Shown here: positions 1 to 11,419 of the stretch, piece by piece
Layout of the letters: every line of letters begins with the position of its first letter
Position numbering within the stretch: position 1 is the first letter of the stretch
DNA from: Homarus americanus
Taxonomy: Eukaryota; Arthropoda; Malacostraca; Decapoda; Nephropidae
Direction: 5' to 3'
NCBI RefSeq assembly: GCF_018991925.1
Contig: NW_024744357.1
Coordinates: 6,034,897 to 6,098,896, forward strand
DNA length: 64,000 nt
The notes under the pieces: generated by a model
Database searches by the model: none
What the model saw: only the letters and a program-made list of their open reading frames with translations
What the model was told of the DNA's origin: nothing
Made by a program: the position numbers and the translations under genes

Positions 1-268
1 TCAGTGAGCCATGAGACCAGGTTGGTGGCAGCCCTATAATGGCCTTGTTGATAACAGTGCAGTGATCAACAAGGTCAAAAGCCTTGAAGTCAACAAGGGC
101 AACGGCCAGTGATGTCTTACGTTTCTGCAGGTTTTGTGCAGGAAACCAGAAAACTAACTACAGTGTGATGTAGAGGAGGTCCCTATATTGCCAAATTGCT
201 GTGGATCAATTGACTGATGGATTCTAGCAAATGCCCACTCAAAAACAAAGTCTTCACAGAGTAGGCTG
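1..268 (-). pseudogene. Duplicate of the LINE reverse transcriptase fragment (indel-broken)
   Basis: It matches 8851-9142, which codes for the RT region around QSIDPQQFGNMRTSSTSH on the minus strand. Several single-base deletions break the frame. It is part of the duplicated segment, not an independent insertion. Confidence 0.8.
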
Positions 269-411
269 GATGTGTGTGTGTGTGTGTTTGTGTGTATCTC
301 TGTCGTCATCTAACCCTCTCTCCTCTCCTCACCCCCCATGGCAGGTGTGTTCCTCTCTTCCCTCAGGTACACACACACACACCCTACAGATCATCCCCAG
401 GTGTGGTGGTG

Positions 412-635
412 AAGACGGAGGCAGGGGTTGGGAGGTTGGCAAGGGAGGGTTGGGAGGTTGGTAAAGGGAGGGTGGGAGGTTGGTAGGGAGGGAAGGTGGA
501 GTAGGGGGAGGGAGGGTGGTAGGTGGGGAGGGAGGGAGGTGGTGAGTAGGGAGGGAGGGAAGGTGGTAGGTAGGGAGGAGAGGTGGAGTTGGGAGGGAGG
601 GAAGAGGTGGTGGGTGAGGGAGGAGAGCTGGGGTA
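412..635 (+). repeat. G-rich degenerate minisatellite (GGGAGGGAGGTGGTAGGT type)
   Basis: This purine-rich array has GGGAGG and GGTGGTAGGT units. The partner array is at 9290-9505. G-runs on one strand could form quadruplex structures. Confidence 0.75.
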
Positions 636-712
636 TCAGAGTCATGACCAGGTAACCTCATCAGGACCATATTGCTTCATTCATGTACACATTCTCCCTG
701 CTGGCTGCTCAA

Positions 713-714
<2 letters not shown>

Positions 715-782
<68 letters not shown>
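715..782 (+). repeat. (AC)n microsatellite
   Basis: Uninterrupted AC tract of about 34 units; the partner tract at 9585-9630 is shorter. Confidence 0.95.
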
Positions 783-784
<2 letters not shown>

Positions 785-1370
785 TCTCTACCTGATGAAT
801 TTCTCCTCAGTTGGCCTCCCTCTGGCTGTGGTGGTGTGAGGAAGAAGTCAGCAGGAAAGGGGGTGTGGGGGAGGTGGTGGGGGGAGAGTGGGGAGGTAAT
901 GATATACTGGCAGGGGATGAGCTGTCTTGGAAGGTGTCTTGTCTGTTTTACCTGGTATCTCTCAAGTTCTCTTCCTTTCTCTCTCTTTTTCTCTCTTTTT
1001 TTCCTCTCTTTTCTCTTCTTTCCTCTTCTCCTCTCTTTTCTCCTCCTCCTCTTTTTTCCTCCTCTCCTTCTTCTCTTTCTCCTCCTCCTCCTGTGTTATC
1101 CGTAATCAGGTATAAACACACCTCTTTGTTTCCGTTGTCATGGACTGATTCTCAAACCTTGACAACACCTCTAGGTTTTTTGTCTTGTGTTGCGGGAGTT
1201 GCTGTTTCCTACTGTGTTGCGTGTATGCCTGTAATCATCCTGTGTGCGTGTGAGTCATCCTGTGTTGCGTGTACTGCCCGTTATGGTGATAACAACCCTT
1301 TGAATTTAGTGTTACCTGTAAGCATTATGACGTCATAGGTAAGGTTCTGTGTACCTGTGTATGTCAACAA

Positions 1371-1650
1371 GGCTTTATGGTGATATGGGTGTGGCTTTAT
1401 GGTGATATGGTGTGGCTTTGGTGATGTGGTGTGGCTTTATGGTGATATGGTGTGGCTTTATGGTGATGTGGTGTGGCTTTTATGGTGATATGGTGTGGCT
1501 TTATGGTGATATGGTGTGGCTTATGGTGATATGGTGTGGCTTTATGGTGATATGGTGTGGCTTTATGGTGATATGGTGTGGTTGTGGTGATATGGTGTGG
1601 CTTTATGGTGATATGGTGTGGCTTTATGGTGATATGATGTGGCTATGGTG
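1371..1650 (+). repeat. Minisatellite, 21-bp unit (GGCTTTATGGTGATATGGTG + T), degenerate copy
   Basis: About 12 imperfect units. The partner at 10278-10437 has about 7 to 8 nearly perfect units, so the two copies differ in unit number and accuracy. Confidence 0.9.
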
Positions 1651-1956
1651 ACTAGTGGTACAGTGACAAGATAGTGCCTTTGTGATGTGACATGTGCCAC
1701 AGGTGTATACAGTGAAGCAGTGACTGTGTATTGGTGAGGTGAGATGGGGGAGAGGTGAGAATGGGGAGGAAGGTGAGAAGGACAAACTAGGGGGTTGAAT
1801 AGGAGAGAGAACAGGCGTGCCGACCAGACGCCATCTACCCTTAAACGTTTGCCGCCCACCGTGTTGGCGCCGGAGAGGGCGCCCTTTACCACGTGTCATG
1901 ATGGCCAGGGCCACTCTGGAATGGGCGGGATGAAGATTTTTAGATAGGGTGACAGA

Positions 1957-3125
1957 GGTTTAATATGGGTGTCAGAGGTTTAATATGGGTGGTGGTTTTA
2001 ATATGGGTGACAGTGGTGGTGTTGGAGGTGGTGGTGGTGGAGAGTGATAGTGGTGGTGTTGAGGTGATGGTGGTGGGAGGTGAGTGGTGGTGTTGGAGGT
2101 GATAGTGATAGTGGTGGAGGTGAGGTGGTGTTGGAGGGTGGTGAGGTGGTGTTGGAGGTTGATGGTGGTGGTGTTGGAGGTGATGGTGGTGGTGTTGGAG
2201 GTGTGGTGGTGGTGTTGGAGTGATGGTGGTGGTGTTGGAGTGATGGTGGTGGTGGTGGAGTGATGGGTGGTGGTGTTGGGGGTGATGGTGGTGGTGGTGG
2301 AGTGATGGTGGTGGTGGGTGGAGGTGATGGTGTGGTGTTGGAGGGTGATGGTGGTGGTGGTGGAGTGATGGTGGGTGGTGTTGGAGTTGATGGTGGTGGT
2401 GTTGGAGGTGATGGTGGTGGTGGTGGAGGTGGTGGTGGTGGTGGAGGTGATGGTGGTGGTGGTGGAGTGATGGTGGTGGTGTTGGAGGTTGATGGTGGTG
2501 GTGTTGGAGGTGATGGTGGTGGTGGTGGAGGTGATGGTGGTGGTGGTGGTGGAGGTGATGGTGGTGGTGTTGGGTGATGTGGTGGTGGTGGTGGAGGTGA
2601 TGAGTGGTGGTGGGTGGAGGTGATGGTGGTGGTGTTGGAGTGATGGTGGTGGTGGTGGAGGTGATGGTGGTGGTGGTGGAGGTGATGGTGGTGGTGTTGG
2701 AGGGTGATGGTGGTGGTGGTGGAGGTGATGGTGGTGGTGGTGGAGGTGGTGTGGTGGTGGAGGTGATGGTGGTGGTGTTGGGATGGTGGTGGTGGTGGGG
2801 TTGGGGAGGTGATGGTGGTGGAGGTGGTGGTGGGTGGTGGTGGAGTGGTGGTGGTGGTGGTGGAGGTGATGGTGGTGGAGGTGATGGTGGTGGTGTTGGA
2901 GGTGATGGTGGTGGTGGTGGAGGTGATGGTGGTGGAGGTGATGGTGGTGGTGTTGGAGGGTGATGGTGTGGTGGTGGTGGAGGTGGTGGTGTGGTGGAGG
3001 GTGATGGTGGTGGTGTTGGAGGGATGGTGGTGGTGGTGGGTGATGGTGGTGGGGTGATGGTGGTGGTGTTGGGTGGTGATGAGTGGTGGTGTTGGAGGTG
3101 ATGGTGGTGGTGGTGATGGGTGGTA
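1957..3125 (+). repeat. GGT/GGTGAT/GTTGGAG trinucleotide-type satellite, 1.17 kb
   Basis: This is a long array of TGGTGG, TGATGG and TGTTGGAGG units. Open frames over 380 codons on the minus strand (His/Pro/Thr) come only from the repeat. The partner array at 10745-11045 is only about 0.3 kb. Confidence 0.9.
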
Positions 3126-3457
3126 TAAACAACACTGCCTGGTACCATGGTGGTTAATGAGGGAGAGGAGGAGGAGGAGGTAGGGTAGTAGGTAGGTAGG
3201 TAGATGCAGGAGAGAAAGTGAGAGATGAAAGAAAGCACAGTGAGAGAGAGAGAGATTCAAAGAGCAGAGCGAGGAGAGGGAGAGGCAGAGCAGGAGAGAA
3301 GAGAGTTAGAGCAGAGAGAGAGGCGAGAGAGATGAAAGGGGCAGGCGAGAAAGAGGCAGGCGAGCAGAAAGGGGAGGCAGTGTAGCCGTGATGACTCTAG
3401 CAGGCTCACGGTGCCACCTTATCACTGCCTCTCTCTCTCTCTCCTCTCTCTCTCCAG

Positions 3458-3492
3458 TCCGTGGCACGATGGCCCTCCGAGAGACAGGAATG
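3458..3492 (+). pseudogene. Duplicate of the ZNRF3-like 37-nt microexon, two bases short
   Basis: It is flanked by the same CT-rich acceptor and GTAAGA donor as 11420-11456. It reads TCCGTGGCACGATGG where the other copy has TCCCGTGGCACCGATGG. The two deletions would shift the reading frame if it were spliced in. Confidence 0.8.
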
Positions 3493-3866
3493 GTAAGAGA
3501 ATGAGAGGGAGGGGGAGAGAGATGAGAGGGAGGGGGGAGAGAGAATGAGAGGGAGGGAGGGGAGAGAGAATGAGAGGGAGGGGGAGAGAATGAGAGGGAG
3601 GAGAGAGAATGAGAGGGAGGGGGAGAGAGGTGAGAGGGAGGGGGGAGAATGAGAGGGAGGGGGAGGGAGAGAGAACCTAACCTAACCTAATCCAGACAAG
3701 ACACCTAATTCCTAAACTACATCTATTAAACCTCTAACGACCAGGTTTTCACTACCTTCCCTTGGGCAGGCAATTATCACCTCTAGGAACACGTCATTAA
3801 GGTGCACGCAGAGGCTTTTTAACTACCACAGTGGCATGTTAACAGGTTGTCTTGGTGATGAGTGGT

Positions 3867-3869
<3 letters not shown>

Positions 3870-3908
<39 letters not shown>

Positions 3909-3930
3909 GGGGGGGGGGGGGGGGAGAGAG
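3870..3930 (+). repeat. (GA)n followed by a poly-G run
   Basis: GA tract joined to about 25 Gs; the partner (11782-11818) has the GA tract but no poly-G, so the G run may be a sequencing artefact. Confidence 0.85.
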
Positions 3931-4065
3931 AGTGGTGGGCCGTGGTCAACCCTCACCTACAATATACATTAATTAATCTGACTTCTAAATATAAACGGTA
4001 TTAAACTTAACCTAAACCATAAAAATAAACCGTCTGGTGTTAATAAACCGAGGTATGATATGTCT

Positions 4066-4096
4066 GAGGTTAGGTTAGGTTAGGTTATTAGGTTAG
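4066..4096 (+). repeat. Interstitial TTAGG run (degenerate)
   Basis: About five TTAGG units with one interruption, the counterpart of the longer run at 11958-12005. Confidence 0.75.
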
Positions 4097-4140
4097 CTGC
4101 TTACTAGACAGACGGCAAGCAAACTGTGTGTGTTACCTAA

Positions 4141-4167
4141 TGATTATTATTATTATTATTATTATTA

Positions 4168-4201
<34 letters not shown>

Positions 4202-4258
4202 GTTATTATTATTATTATTATTATTATTATTGTTATTATTATATTATTATTATTATTA

Positions 4259-4290
<32 letters not shown>

Positions 4291-4315
4291 GTTATTATTA
4301 TTATTATTATTATTA

Positions 4316-4347
<32 letters not shown>

Positions 4348-4437
4348 GTTATTATTATTATTTGTTATTATTATTATTATTATTGTTATTATTATTATTA
4401 TTTATTATTATTGTTATTATTATTATTATTATTATTA

Positions 4438-4496
<59 letters not shown>

Positions 4497-4623
4497 GTTA
4501 TTGTTATTATTATTATTATTATTATTGTTATTATTATTATTATTTGTTTATTATTATTATTGTTGTTGTTGTTATACATTATTATTATTATTATTATTGT
4601 TATTATTATTATTATTATTATTA

Positions 4624-4673
<50 letters not shown>

Positions 4674-4823
4674 GTTATTATTATTATTATTATTGTGATT
4701 ATTATTATTATTGTTATTATTATTATTATTATTGTTATTATTTATTATTATTATTATTATTGTGATTATTATTATTATTATTATTATTATTATTGTTTGT
4801 TATTATTATTATTATTATTGTTA

Positions 4824-4908
<85 letters not shown>

Positions 4909-4936
4909 GTTGGTTATTATTATTATTATTATTGTG

Positions 4937-4977
<41 letters not shown>

Positions 4978-5003
4978 TGTATTATTATTGTTGTTATTGT
5001 TGT
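4141..5003 (+). repeat. (ATT)n microsatellite, about 860 bp, ending in the gap
   Basis: ATT array with scattered GTT/GTG variants. All three frames are open (poly Ile, Tyr or Leu), which is a repeat artefact. The partner tract at 12051-12185 is about 135 bp. Confidence 0.95.
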
Positions 5004-5103
5004 NNNNNNNNNNNNNNNNNNNNNNNNNNNNNNNNNNNNNNNNNNNNNNNNNNNNNNNNNNNNNNNNNNNNNNNNNNNNNNNNNNNNNNNNNNNNNNNNN
5101 NNN
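5004..5103. other. Assembly gap (100 N)
   Basis: Exactly 100 undetermined bases, the usual placeholder for a gap of unknown size. Confidence 1.
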
Positions 5104-5230
5104 CTAGAAGGGGGTGGGAGAAAGGGAAGGGGGGTGGTAGGAGGTAGAGAAGAAGAGGAAGAGACAATAGGAGAGGGTGGATGCCTTTACTAACCTTGTA
5201 ATACTAGACCACTATCACCTGTTGGGGAGA

Positions 5231-5845
<615 letters not shown>

Positions 5846-5889
5846 CGGACAGACAACTGTTCCCGCAACATACGGCAACAAATAATATA

Positions 5890-6440
5890 GAACACAGGTA
5901 CGGCACACAGCGGCCGTAGAAGCAGGACCACACAGGTACGGGTACACAGTGCCGTAGGGAAGCAGGGACCACACAGGTGGCTGCACACAGCGGCCGTAGG
6001 GGAAGTAGGACCACACAGGCATGGCACATGGCCGGGGGAAGTAGGGACCACACAGGCATGGGTACACAGTGCCGTAGGGAAGAGGACCACACAGGCACGG
6101 TACACAGCGGCCGTAGGGAATAGGGACCACACAGGTACGGTACAGCGGCCGTAGAAAAAAAACACAACACACACCAGGAAGTAGGGACCACACAGGCATG
6201 GCACACAGCGACCGTAGGGAAGTAGGGACCACACAGGTACGGTACACAGCGCAAAAACCACACACACACACACCAAAAACCACACACAACACACCAAAAA
6301 CCACACACCAAAAAAAGCCGTAGGGAAGGACCACACAGGTACGGTACACAGTTGCCGTAGGGAAGTAGGACCACACAGGTACGGTACACAGCGGCCGTAG
6401 GGAAGTAGGACCACACAGGTACGGTACACAGCGGCCGTAG
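5890..6440 (+). repeat. Minisatellite, about 40-bp unit (GACCACACAGGTACGGTACA core)
   Basis: About 13 imperfect units built from CGGCCGTAGGGAAGTAG and the core shown, with an interruption of CACAC/CCAAAAA at 6253-6318. Minus-strand frames of 200 to 400 codons arise from it. Confidence 0.9.
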
Positions 6441-6449
6441 GTCATAACT

Positions 6450-6990
6450 AGTAGACTGCCAGTGTTGCCAACCCCTGGCCACCCACCCAACCCTTTCTCA
6501 CAGTACAGTACACGCTGGTCACTAGTAGGGGTTTACGCCTCAATTGGTATGGTAAGCATCCACAAATAGACGTGAGCCAATGAGATACTTGGCATTCAGA
6601 TCCCCTGGACGCTTTTGCTGGTCAGCTTTTACTCTCTCTCTGTCTCTTTTCTCTGTCTCTCTCTCTGTCTCTCTCTGGTCATTATTAGTAATCGGCGTCT
6701 GGCAGTGTTGTCAACTTAGCGGACAAATTGGCTGAATCTAGCGCTTTCGTGTTGATGTTAGCAATTTTAACCATAGCTAGGATGATAGATTTTACCCGAT
6801 TTTAGGCGAGTATTGGATAGATTTTACTGATTTAAGGCGATATTATGTTACGATATTAGTGGGAATCGGCGAGTACGGTTGATGTGTTGTGATATTTAGC
6901 GAAAATAACTCTTTATCTTAGCGATTTAGTTGAGTTGTGAGGTTGCTTTGAATGTTGGTAACGGTGTAAGTGGCGTCTCGTTACTTAATG
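6450..6990. other. Non-repetitive stretch with no recognised feature
   Basis: Mixed sequence with a short CT-rich tract near 6640-6680. The words GATTTTAC and GGCGA recur loosely at 6785-6870. No coding exon or element was recognised. Confidence 0.5.
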
Positions 6991-6993
6991 GTC

Positions 6994-7257
6994 GGTTCAT
7001 TATATTCCGCCCCGAGTTCATTATATTCCGGCCCTGGGTTCATTATATTACGGCCCCGGTCTATTATATTACGGCCTCGGGTTCATTATGTTATGGGCCC
7101 CGGGTTCATTATATTCCGGCCCCGGGTTCATTATATTACGGCCCCGGGTTCATTATATTACGGCCCCGGGTTCATTATATTACGGCCCCGGGTTCATTAT
7201 ATTACGGCCCCGAGTTCATTATATTACGGCCCCGGGTTCATTATGTTACGACTCCGG
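6994..7257 (+). repeat. Minisatellite, 22-bp unit (TTCATTATATTACGGCCCCG core)
   Basis: Twelve tandem units, very uniform in the middle and more variable at the edges. The array is GC/AT alternating and is followed by a pyrimidine-rich block (7260-7375). The 160- to 187-codon frames over it are repeat artefacts. Confidence 0.95.
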
Positions 7258-7429
7258 GTTCGAATCTCTCTCCTCTCCCTTTCTCCCTCCTCCCTCCCTT
7301 GTCCCTCTCTTCTCCCTCTTTCTCCCTCCCTCCTCTCTCCCTTCTCCCTTCTTCCCTATTCTCCCTTATTCTTCTGTTTTATGGGATTTTTATTTATATC
7401 AGATTTTGTTAATTTATTGCGTATTTGTT

Positions 7430-7545
7430 TAGTTTATTATTATTATTATCGCTGTTGTTATTGTTATTATTGTTTATTATTATTGTTGTTGTTATCATTA
7501 TTACAATTATTATCGTTATTATTATTATTATAATTATTTCTAACT
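7430..7545 (+). repeat. ATT/GTT-rich microsatellite
   Basis: Degenerate ATT/GTT/ATC units. Confidence 0.8.
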
Positions 7546-7807
7546 TAATTACTTGACGTCACTAATTGATTACCTGTTGACCGATGCACCAATAATATCT
7601 CTAGTGATCCAGGTGAGTCGGTCTCTCAGGAAGGAACATACCTGTACTAATTAACACATGTGGTCTAATTAAGTACACCTGAGAGACACGAAGCTTGTTA
7701 CTGTGAAGGAATAGCTGTGAATAATAGCTGCTGAAAATAGGACACTATGTAGAAAAAATAGCAAATATTCTTGACTCTTATGTTTACTGGAGGTGTGTGT
7801 GTGTGGG

Positions 7808-7846
7808 TAAAATAATAATAATAATACTACTAATAATAATAAACGG
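7808..7846 (-). repeat. ATT/AGT microsatellite tail of the LINE
   Basis: AATAATAATACTACTAATAA tract at the 3' end of the minus-strand LINE; probably its target-primed tail. Confidence 0.6.
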
Positions 7847-7952
7847 TTTATTAATAGAGTTGCAGTCGGTGGCTGAAAATATACAGACTTACATTTGATT
7901 TAGACATAATGATATGCGTTGAATACATTTACAGGGCTGTACAGTACATAAA

Positions 7953-9142
7953 TCAGGAGTTGTTTATTATTTTAACAATAGATGGGATGGTGCTGTTCTT
8001 ATATCTATTGGTGCTGGCTCTTATGGGCTGAATTTTGTTGTAGTGGTGGACTGCGCGAGGTGGGTGGGGGACTGCCGGTGGCAGGAGGTGGCGATGACGA
8101 GGATGGTGCAGTAGTCCACTGCCAAACCTTGCTAGTGCTTGGTGGTGGAGGTCACTAGGGGATGGCATTTCCAGGGTGGAGAGAGCGTTGATGTAGCCGG
8201 AGTAGTGTGCGCCGAGCATGATTCTGCAGGCCCTTTTCTGTACCTTCTCTAGCCGACGTTGTTGGGTGGAGTTGAGAGAAGACGACCAGGCTGGTGACGC
8301 ATACGTTTGTTTGGGGAGAATAAAGGCGTTGTAGATGGTCCTCAGCTCTGGCGTGGGTGTCCCAAGTGACCTGAGTAGTCGAAACATGTAGAGTCGGTAC
8401 GGGGCTGCCTTAATTGTGTTGTTTACATGGGCCTTCCAGTCCAGTTTGTGGTCTATGATAACACCCAGGAGTTTGGCAGACTGCACTAACTGGAGAGGAT
8501 GGGCACCCACTGTGACTGCTGGAGCCTGCACTGGAGTGGTGGCGGTATTGATGTGCGTGACTACGGTTTTGGTGTGGTTGATGGTGACCTTGTTCTCCGT
8601 AGTCCATGCCTGTAGCCTGTCCAGGGTGCCTTGTAGCGATGAGTAGTCTGGTGTGGTGTCCACTGTAACCCCCACAGTGCAGTCATCCACGTACTTCCAC
8701 CTGTGAGGAGTGTCCGAAAGAGCGTCGTTGATCAGGATGAGGAAGCACAGTGGTCCCATCTTGGTCCCCTGGGGAACACCGCAGGTGAGGTGTTGGAATG
8801 TAGAGACCAAGCCCTGACACCTCACTGCCTGGCGACGTCCACTCAAGAAATCAGTGAGCCATGAGACCAGGTTGGTGGGCAGCCCTAGTGCAATGGCTTT
8901 GTTGATAACAGTGCAGTGATCAACAAGGTCAAAAGCCTTCCTGAAGTCAACAAGGGCAACGGCCAGTGATGTCTTACGTTTCTGCAGGTTTTTGTGCAGG
9001 AAATCCAGAAAACTAACTAAGCAGTGTGATGTAGAGGAGGTCCTCATATTGCCAAATTGCTGTGGATCAATTGACTGATGGATTCTAGCAAATGCCCACT
9101 CAAAAACAAAGTCTTCACAGAGTAGGCTGGATGTGTGTGTGT
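7953..9142 (-). pseudogene. 5'-truncated non-LTR retrotransposon, RT domain to C-terminus
   Basis: An uninterrupted minus-strand frame of about 395 codons starts inside the RT domain (FEWAFARIHQSIDPQQFGN) and ends at the stop at 7953. RT motifs are in order: ALVDFRKAFDLVDH (block A), SGRRQAVRCQG, CGVPQGTKMGPLCFLILIND (block B), YVDDCTV (catalytic YxDD) and LLGVIIDHKLDWKAHV (block E). The C-terminus follows with TYASPAWSSSLNSTQQRRLE and YNKIQPIRASTNRYK. The 5' end abuts a TG/CA microsatellite (9131-9155), and no endonuclease domain or ORF1 is present. Downstream (7808-7952) is a short 3' UTR and an ATT/ATA tail, as in LINEs with microsatellite tails. The open frame suggests a young insertion. 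A decayed relative is at 26980-27836. The exact clade (CR1/L2/Jockey group) cannot be fixed by eye. Confidence 0.88.
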
Positions 9143-9155
9143 GTGTGTGTGTTTG
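9131..9155 (+). repeat. (TG)n microsatellite at the LINE 5' junction
   Basis: The TG tract marks where the LINE coding frame stops being recognisable; the partner is at 270-298. Confidence 0.8.
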
Positions 9156-9289
9156 TGTTAATCTCTGTCGTCATCTAACCCTCTCTCCCCTCTCTCCTCC
9201 TCCTCACCCCCCATGGCAGGTGTTCCTCTCTTCCCTCAGGTACACACACACACACACAGTCATCCCCAGGTGTGGTGTGAGTGAGACAG

Positions 9290-9505
9290 AGCAGGGGAGG
9301 TTGGGAGGTTAGCAGGGAGTGGGAGATTCAATAAAGGGAGGTGGGAGGTTAGTAAAGGGAGGAGGGAAGGTGTAGTGAGTAGGGAGGAGGGAAGGTGGTA
9401 GGTAGGGAGGGAGAGGTGGTAGGTAGGGAGGGGAGGAAGGTGGTAGGTAGGAGGGAGGAGGAGGTGGTAGGTAGGGAGGAGGTGTGGTGGGTAGGGAGGG
9501 AGGAA
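9290..9505 (+). repeat. G-rich degenerate minisatellite (second copy)
   Basis: GGGAGG/GGTGGTAGGTAGG units; the partner of 412-635. Confidence 0.75.
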
Positions 9506-9584
9506 ACCAGGTATCAAGTCATGACCAGGTAACCTCATCAGACCATGCTTCATTCATGTACATTCTCACCTGCTGGCTGCTCAA

Positions 9585-9630
<46 letters not shown>
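9585..9630 (+). repeat. (AC)n microsatellite
   Basis: About 22 AC units. Confidence 0.95.
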
Positions 9631-9632
<2 letters not shown>

Positions 9633-9810
9633 TCTCTACCCTGATGAATTTCTCCTCAGTTGGCCACCTCACACCTCTGCTTCCTTGGTAGTGTGAGAGA
9701 GAAATCCCAGCGAGAGAGGGGAGTGGTGAGAGGTGTTGGTAATGATATACTGGCAGGGGATGAGCTGTCTTCAGGAAGGTGTCTTGTCTGTTTTACCTGG
9801 TATCTCTCCA

Positions 9811-9975
9811 AGTTCTCTTCCTCTTCCTCCTCCTCCTCCTCTTCTTCCTCCTCTTCTTCCTCCTCCTCCTCTTTTTCCTCTTCTTCCTCCTCTTCCTCCT
9901 CCTCTTTTTCCTCCTCCTCCTCTTCTTCCTCCTCCTCCTCTTCCTTCTTCTTCTCTTCCTCCTTCTCCTCCTCCT
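9811..9975 (+). repeat. CCT/CTT polypyrimidine tract
   Basis: TCC/TTC repeat tract with near mirror symmetry; the counterpart of 960-1095. Confidence 0.85.
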
Positions 9976-10277
9976 GGTATCCGTAATCAGGTATAAAACA
10001 CACGCTTTTGTTGCCGTTGTCATGGACTGATTCTCCAAACCTTGACAACACACTCTAGGTTTTTTGTCTTGTGTTGCGGGAGTTGCTGTTTCCTACTGTG
10101 TTGCGTGTACTGCCCTGTAATCATCCTGTGTTGCGTGTGCTGCCCTGTAATCATCCTGTGTTGCGTGTACTGCCCGTTAATTGATGATAACTTAACCCTT
10201 TGAATTAATAGTGTTACCTGTAAGCTTAATTATGACGTCATAGGTAAGGTTCATTGTGTACCTGTGTATGTCAACAA

Positions 10278-10437
10278 GGCTTTATGGTGATATGGTGTGG
10301 CTTTATGGTGATATGGTGTGGCTTTATGGTGATATGGTGTGGCTTTATGGTGATATGGTGTGGCTTTATGGTGATATGGTGTGGCTTTATGGTGATATGG
10401 TGTGGCTTTATGGTGATATGATGTGGCTTTATGGTGA
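10278..10437 (+). repeat. Minisatellite, 21-bp unit, near-perfect copy
   Basis: About 7 to 8 nearly identical units of GGCTTTATGGTGATATGGTG plus T. Confidence 0.95.
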
Positions 10438-10744
10438 CTAGTGGTACAGTGACAAGATAGTGCCTTTTGTGATGTGACAGGACAGTGCCACAGGTGTATA
10501 CAGTGAAGCAGTGACTGTGTATTGGTGAGGGGGGAGAGAAATTGGGGAAGGGGGAGAGGTGGGATGGGGACAAAACTAGGGGGTTAAGATGAGGAGGAGA
10601 GGAACAGGCGTGCCGACCAGACGCCGCCCGCCCACCCATAAACGTTGCCGCCCACCGTAATGTTGTTGGCGCCGGAGGAGGAACCTTTACCACGTGTCTG
10701 TTGGCCAGGCCGCCCACTCTGGAATGGGCAGGATTTGAGAGATT

Positions 10745-11045
10745 TTTTTTAGATAGGGTGGCAATGGTTTTAATATGGGTGGCAGGGGTTTAATATGGGT
10801 GTCAGAGGTTTAATATGGGTGGTAATGGTTTAATATGGGTGACAGAGTGGTGTTGGAGGGTGATAGTGGTGGAGGGTGAGTGGTGGTGTTGGAGGTGATA
10901 GTGGTGGTGGTGGAGTGATAGTGGTGGTGTTGGAGGTGATGGTGGTGGTGGTGGAGGTAGTGGTGGTGGTGGAGGGTGATAGTGGTGGTGGTGGAGAGTG
11001 ATAGTGGTGGTGTTGGAGGGTGATAGTGGTGGTGGTGATAGGTGG
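10745..11045 (+). repeat. TTTAATATGGGTGG and GGT/GTTGGAG arrays
   Basis: A short array of TTTAATATGGGTG units (10765-10845) runs into TGGTGG/GTTGGAGG units. It is the compact partner of 1957-3125. Confidence 0.85.
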
Positions 11046-11085
11046 CCCATAAACAACACTGCCTGGTACCATGGTGGTTAATGAG

Positions 11086-11330
11086 GGAGAGGAGGAGGAG
11101 GAGAGGTAGGGTAGTAGGTAGGTAGGTAGATACAGGGGAGAGAAAGTGAGAGAGAATGAAAGAAAGCACAGTGAGAGAGAGAGAGATTCAAAGAGCAGAG
11201 CGAGAGAGGGAGAGAGCAGAGCGAGAGAGAAAGAGAAATTAAAAGAGCAGAGAGAGAGAGAGCGAGAGAGAGAATGAAAGAGAGCGAGCGAGAAAGAGAG
11301 CGAGCGAGCAGAAAGAGAGGGAGGCAGTGT
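11086..11330 (+). repeat. GA-rich purine tract
   Basis: GAGA/GAGCGA/GAGCAGA repeats upstream of the microexon; no coding content was recognised. Confidence 0.7.
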
Positions 11331-11374
11331 AGCCGTGATGACTCTAGCAGGCTCACGGTGCCACCTTATCACTG

Positions 11375-11375
<1 letters not shown>

Positions 11376-11417
<42 letters not shown>
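11376..11417 (+). repeat. (CT)n microsatellite forming the acceptor polypyrimidine tract
   Basis: A CT tract of about 42 bp sits directly before the AG used by the 37-nt ZNRF3-like exon, so the microsatellite doubles as splice signal. Confidence 0.85.
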
Positions 11418-11418
<1 letters not shown>

Positions 11419-11419
11419 G

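Larger units (their letters stand above)
1..5003 (+). repeat. Indel-rich duplicate of 8851-12185, ending at the assembly gap
   Basis: Base 1 corresponds to base 8851, and the same landmarks follow in the same order. They are the LINE RT fragment, TG tract, G-rich array, CA tract, TGATATGGTG minisatellite, GGT array, GA tract, microexon copy, TTAGG run and ATT tract. This copy has many one- to four-base deletions and much longer GGT and ATT arrays, and it runs into the N gap. It looks like a low-accuracy contig end overlapping the next contig; a genuine segmental duplication is the alternative. Confidence 0.9.

Noticed and set aside
1940..3260. Minus-strand open frames of up to 432 codons rich in His, Pro and Thr
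   Set aside because: They lie wholly on the GGT-type array, exist in all three frames of the strand, and have no domain outside the repeat.
3458..3492. Functional duplicate of the 37-nt exon
   Set aside because: Two missing bases break the frame and the surrounding copy looks like a poor-quality contig end.
4128..5193. Open frames of poly-Ile/Tyr/Leu, one reading through the gap
   Set aside because: Pure ATT microsatellite plus undetermined bases; all frames are open.
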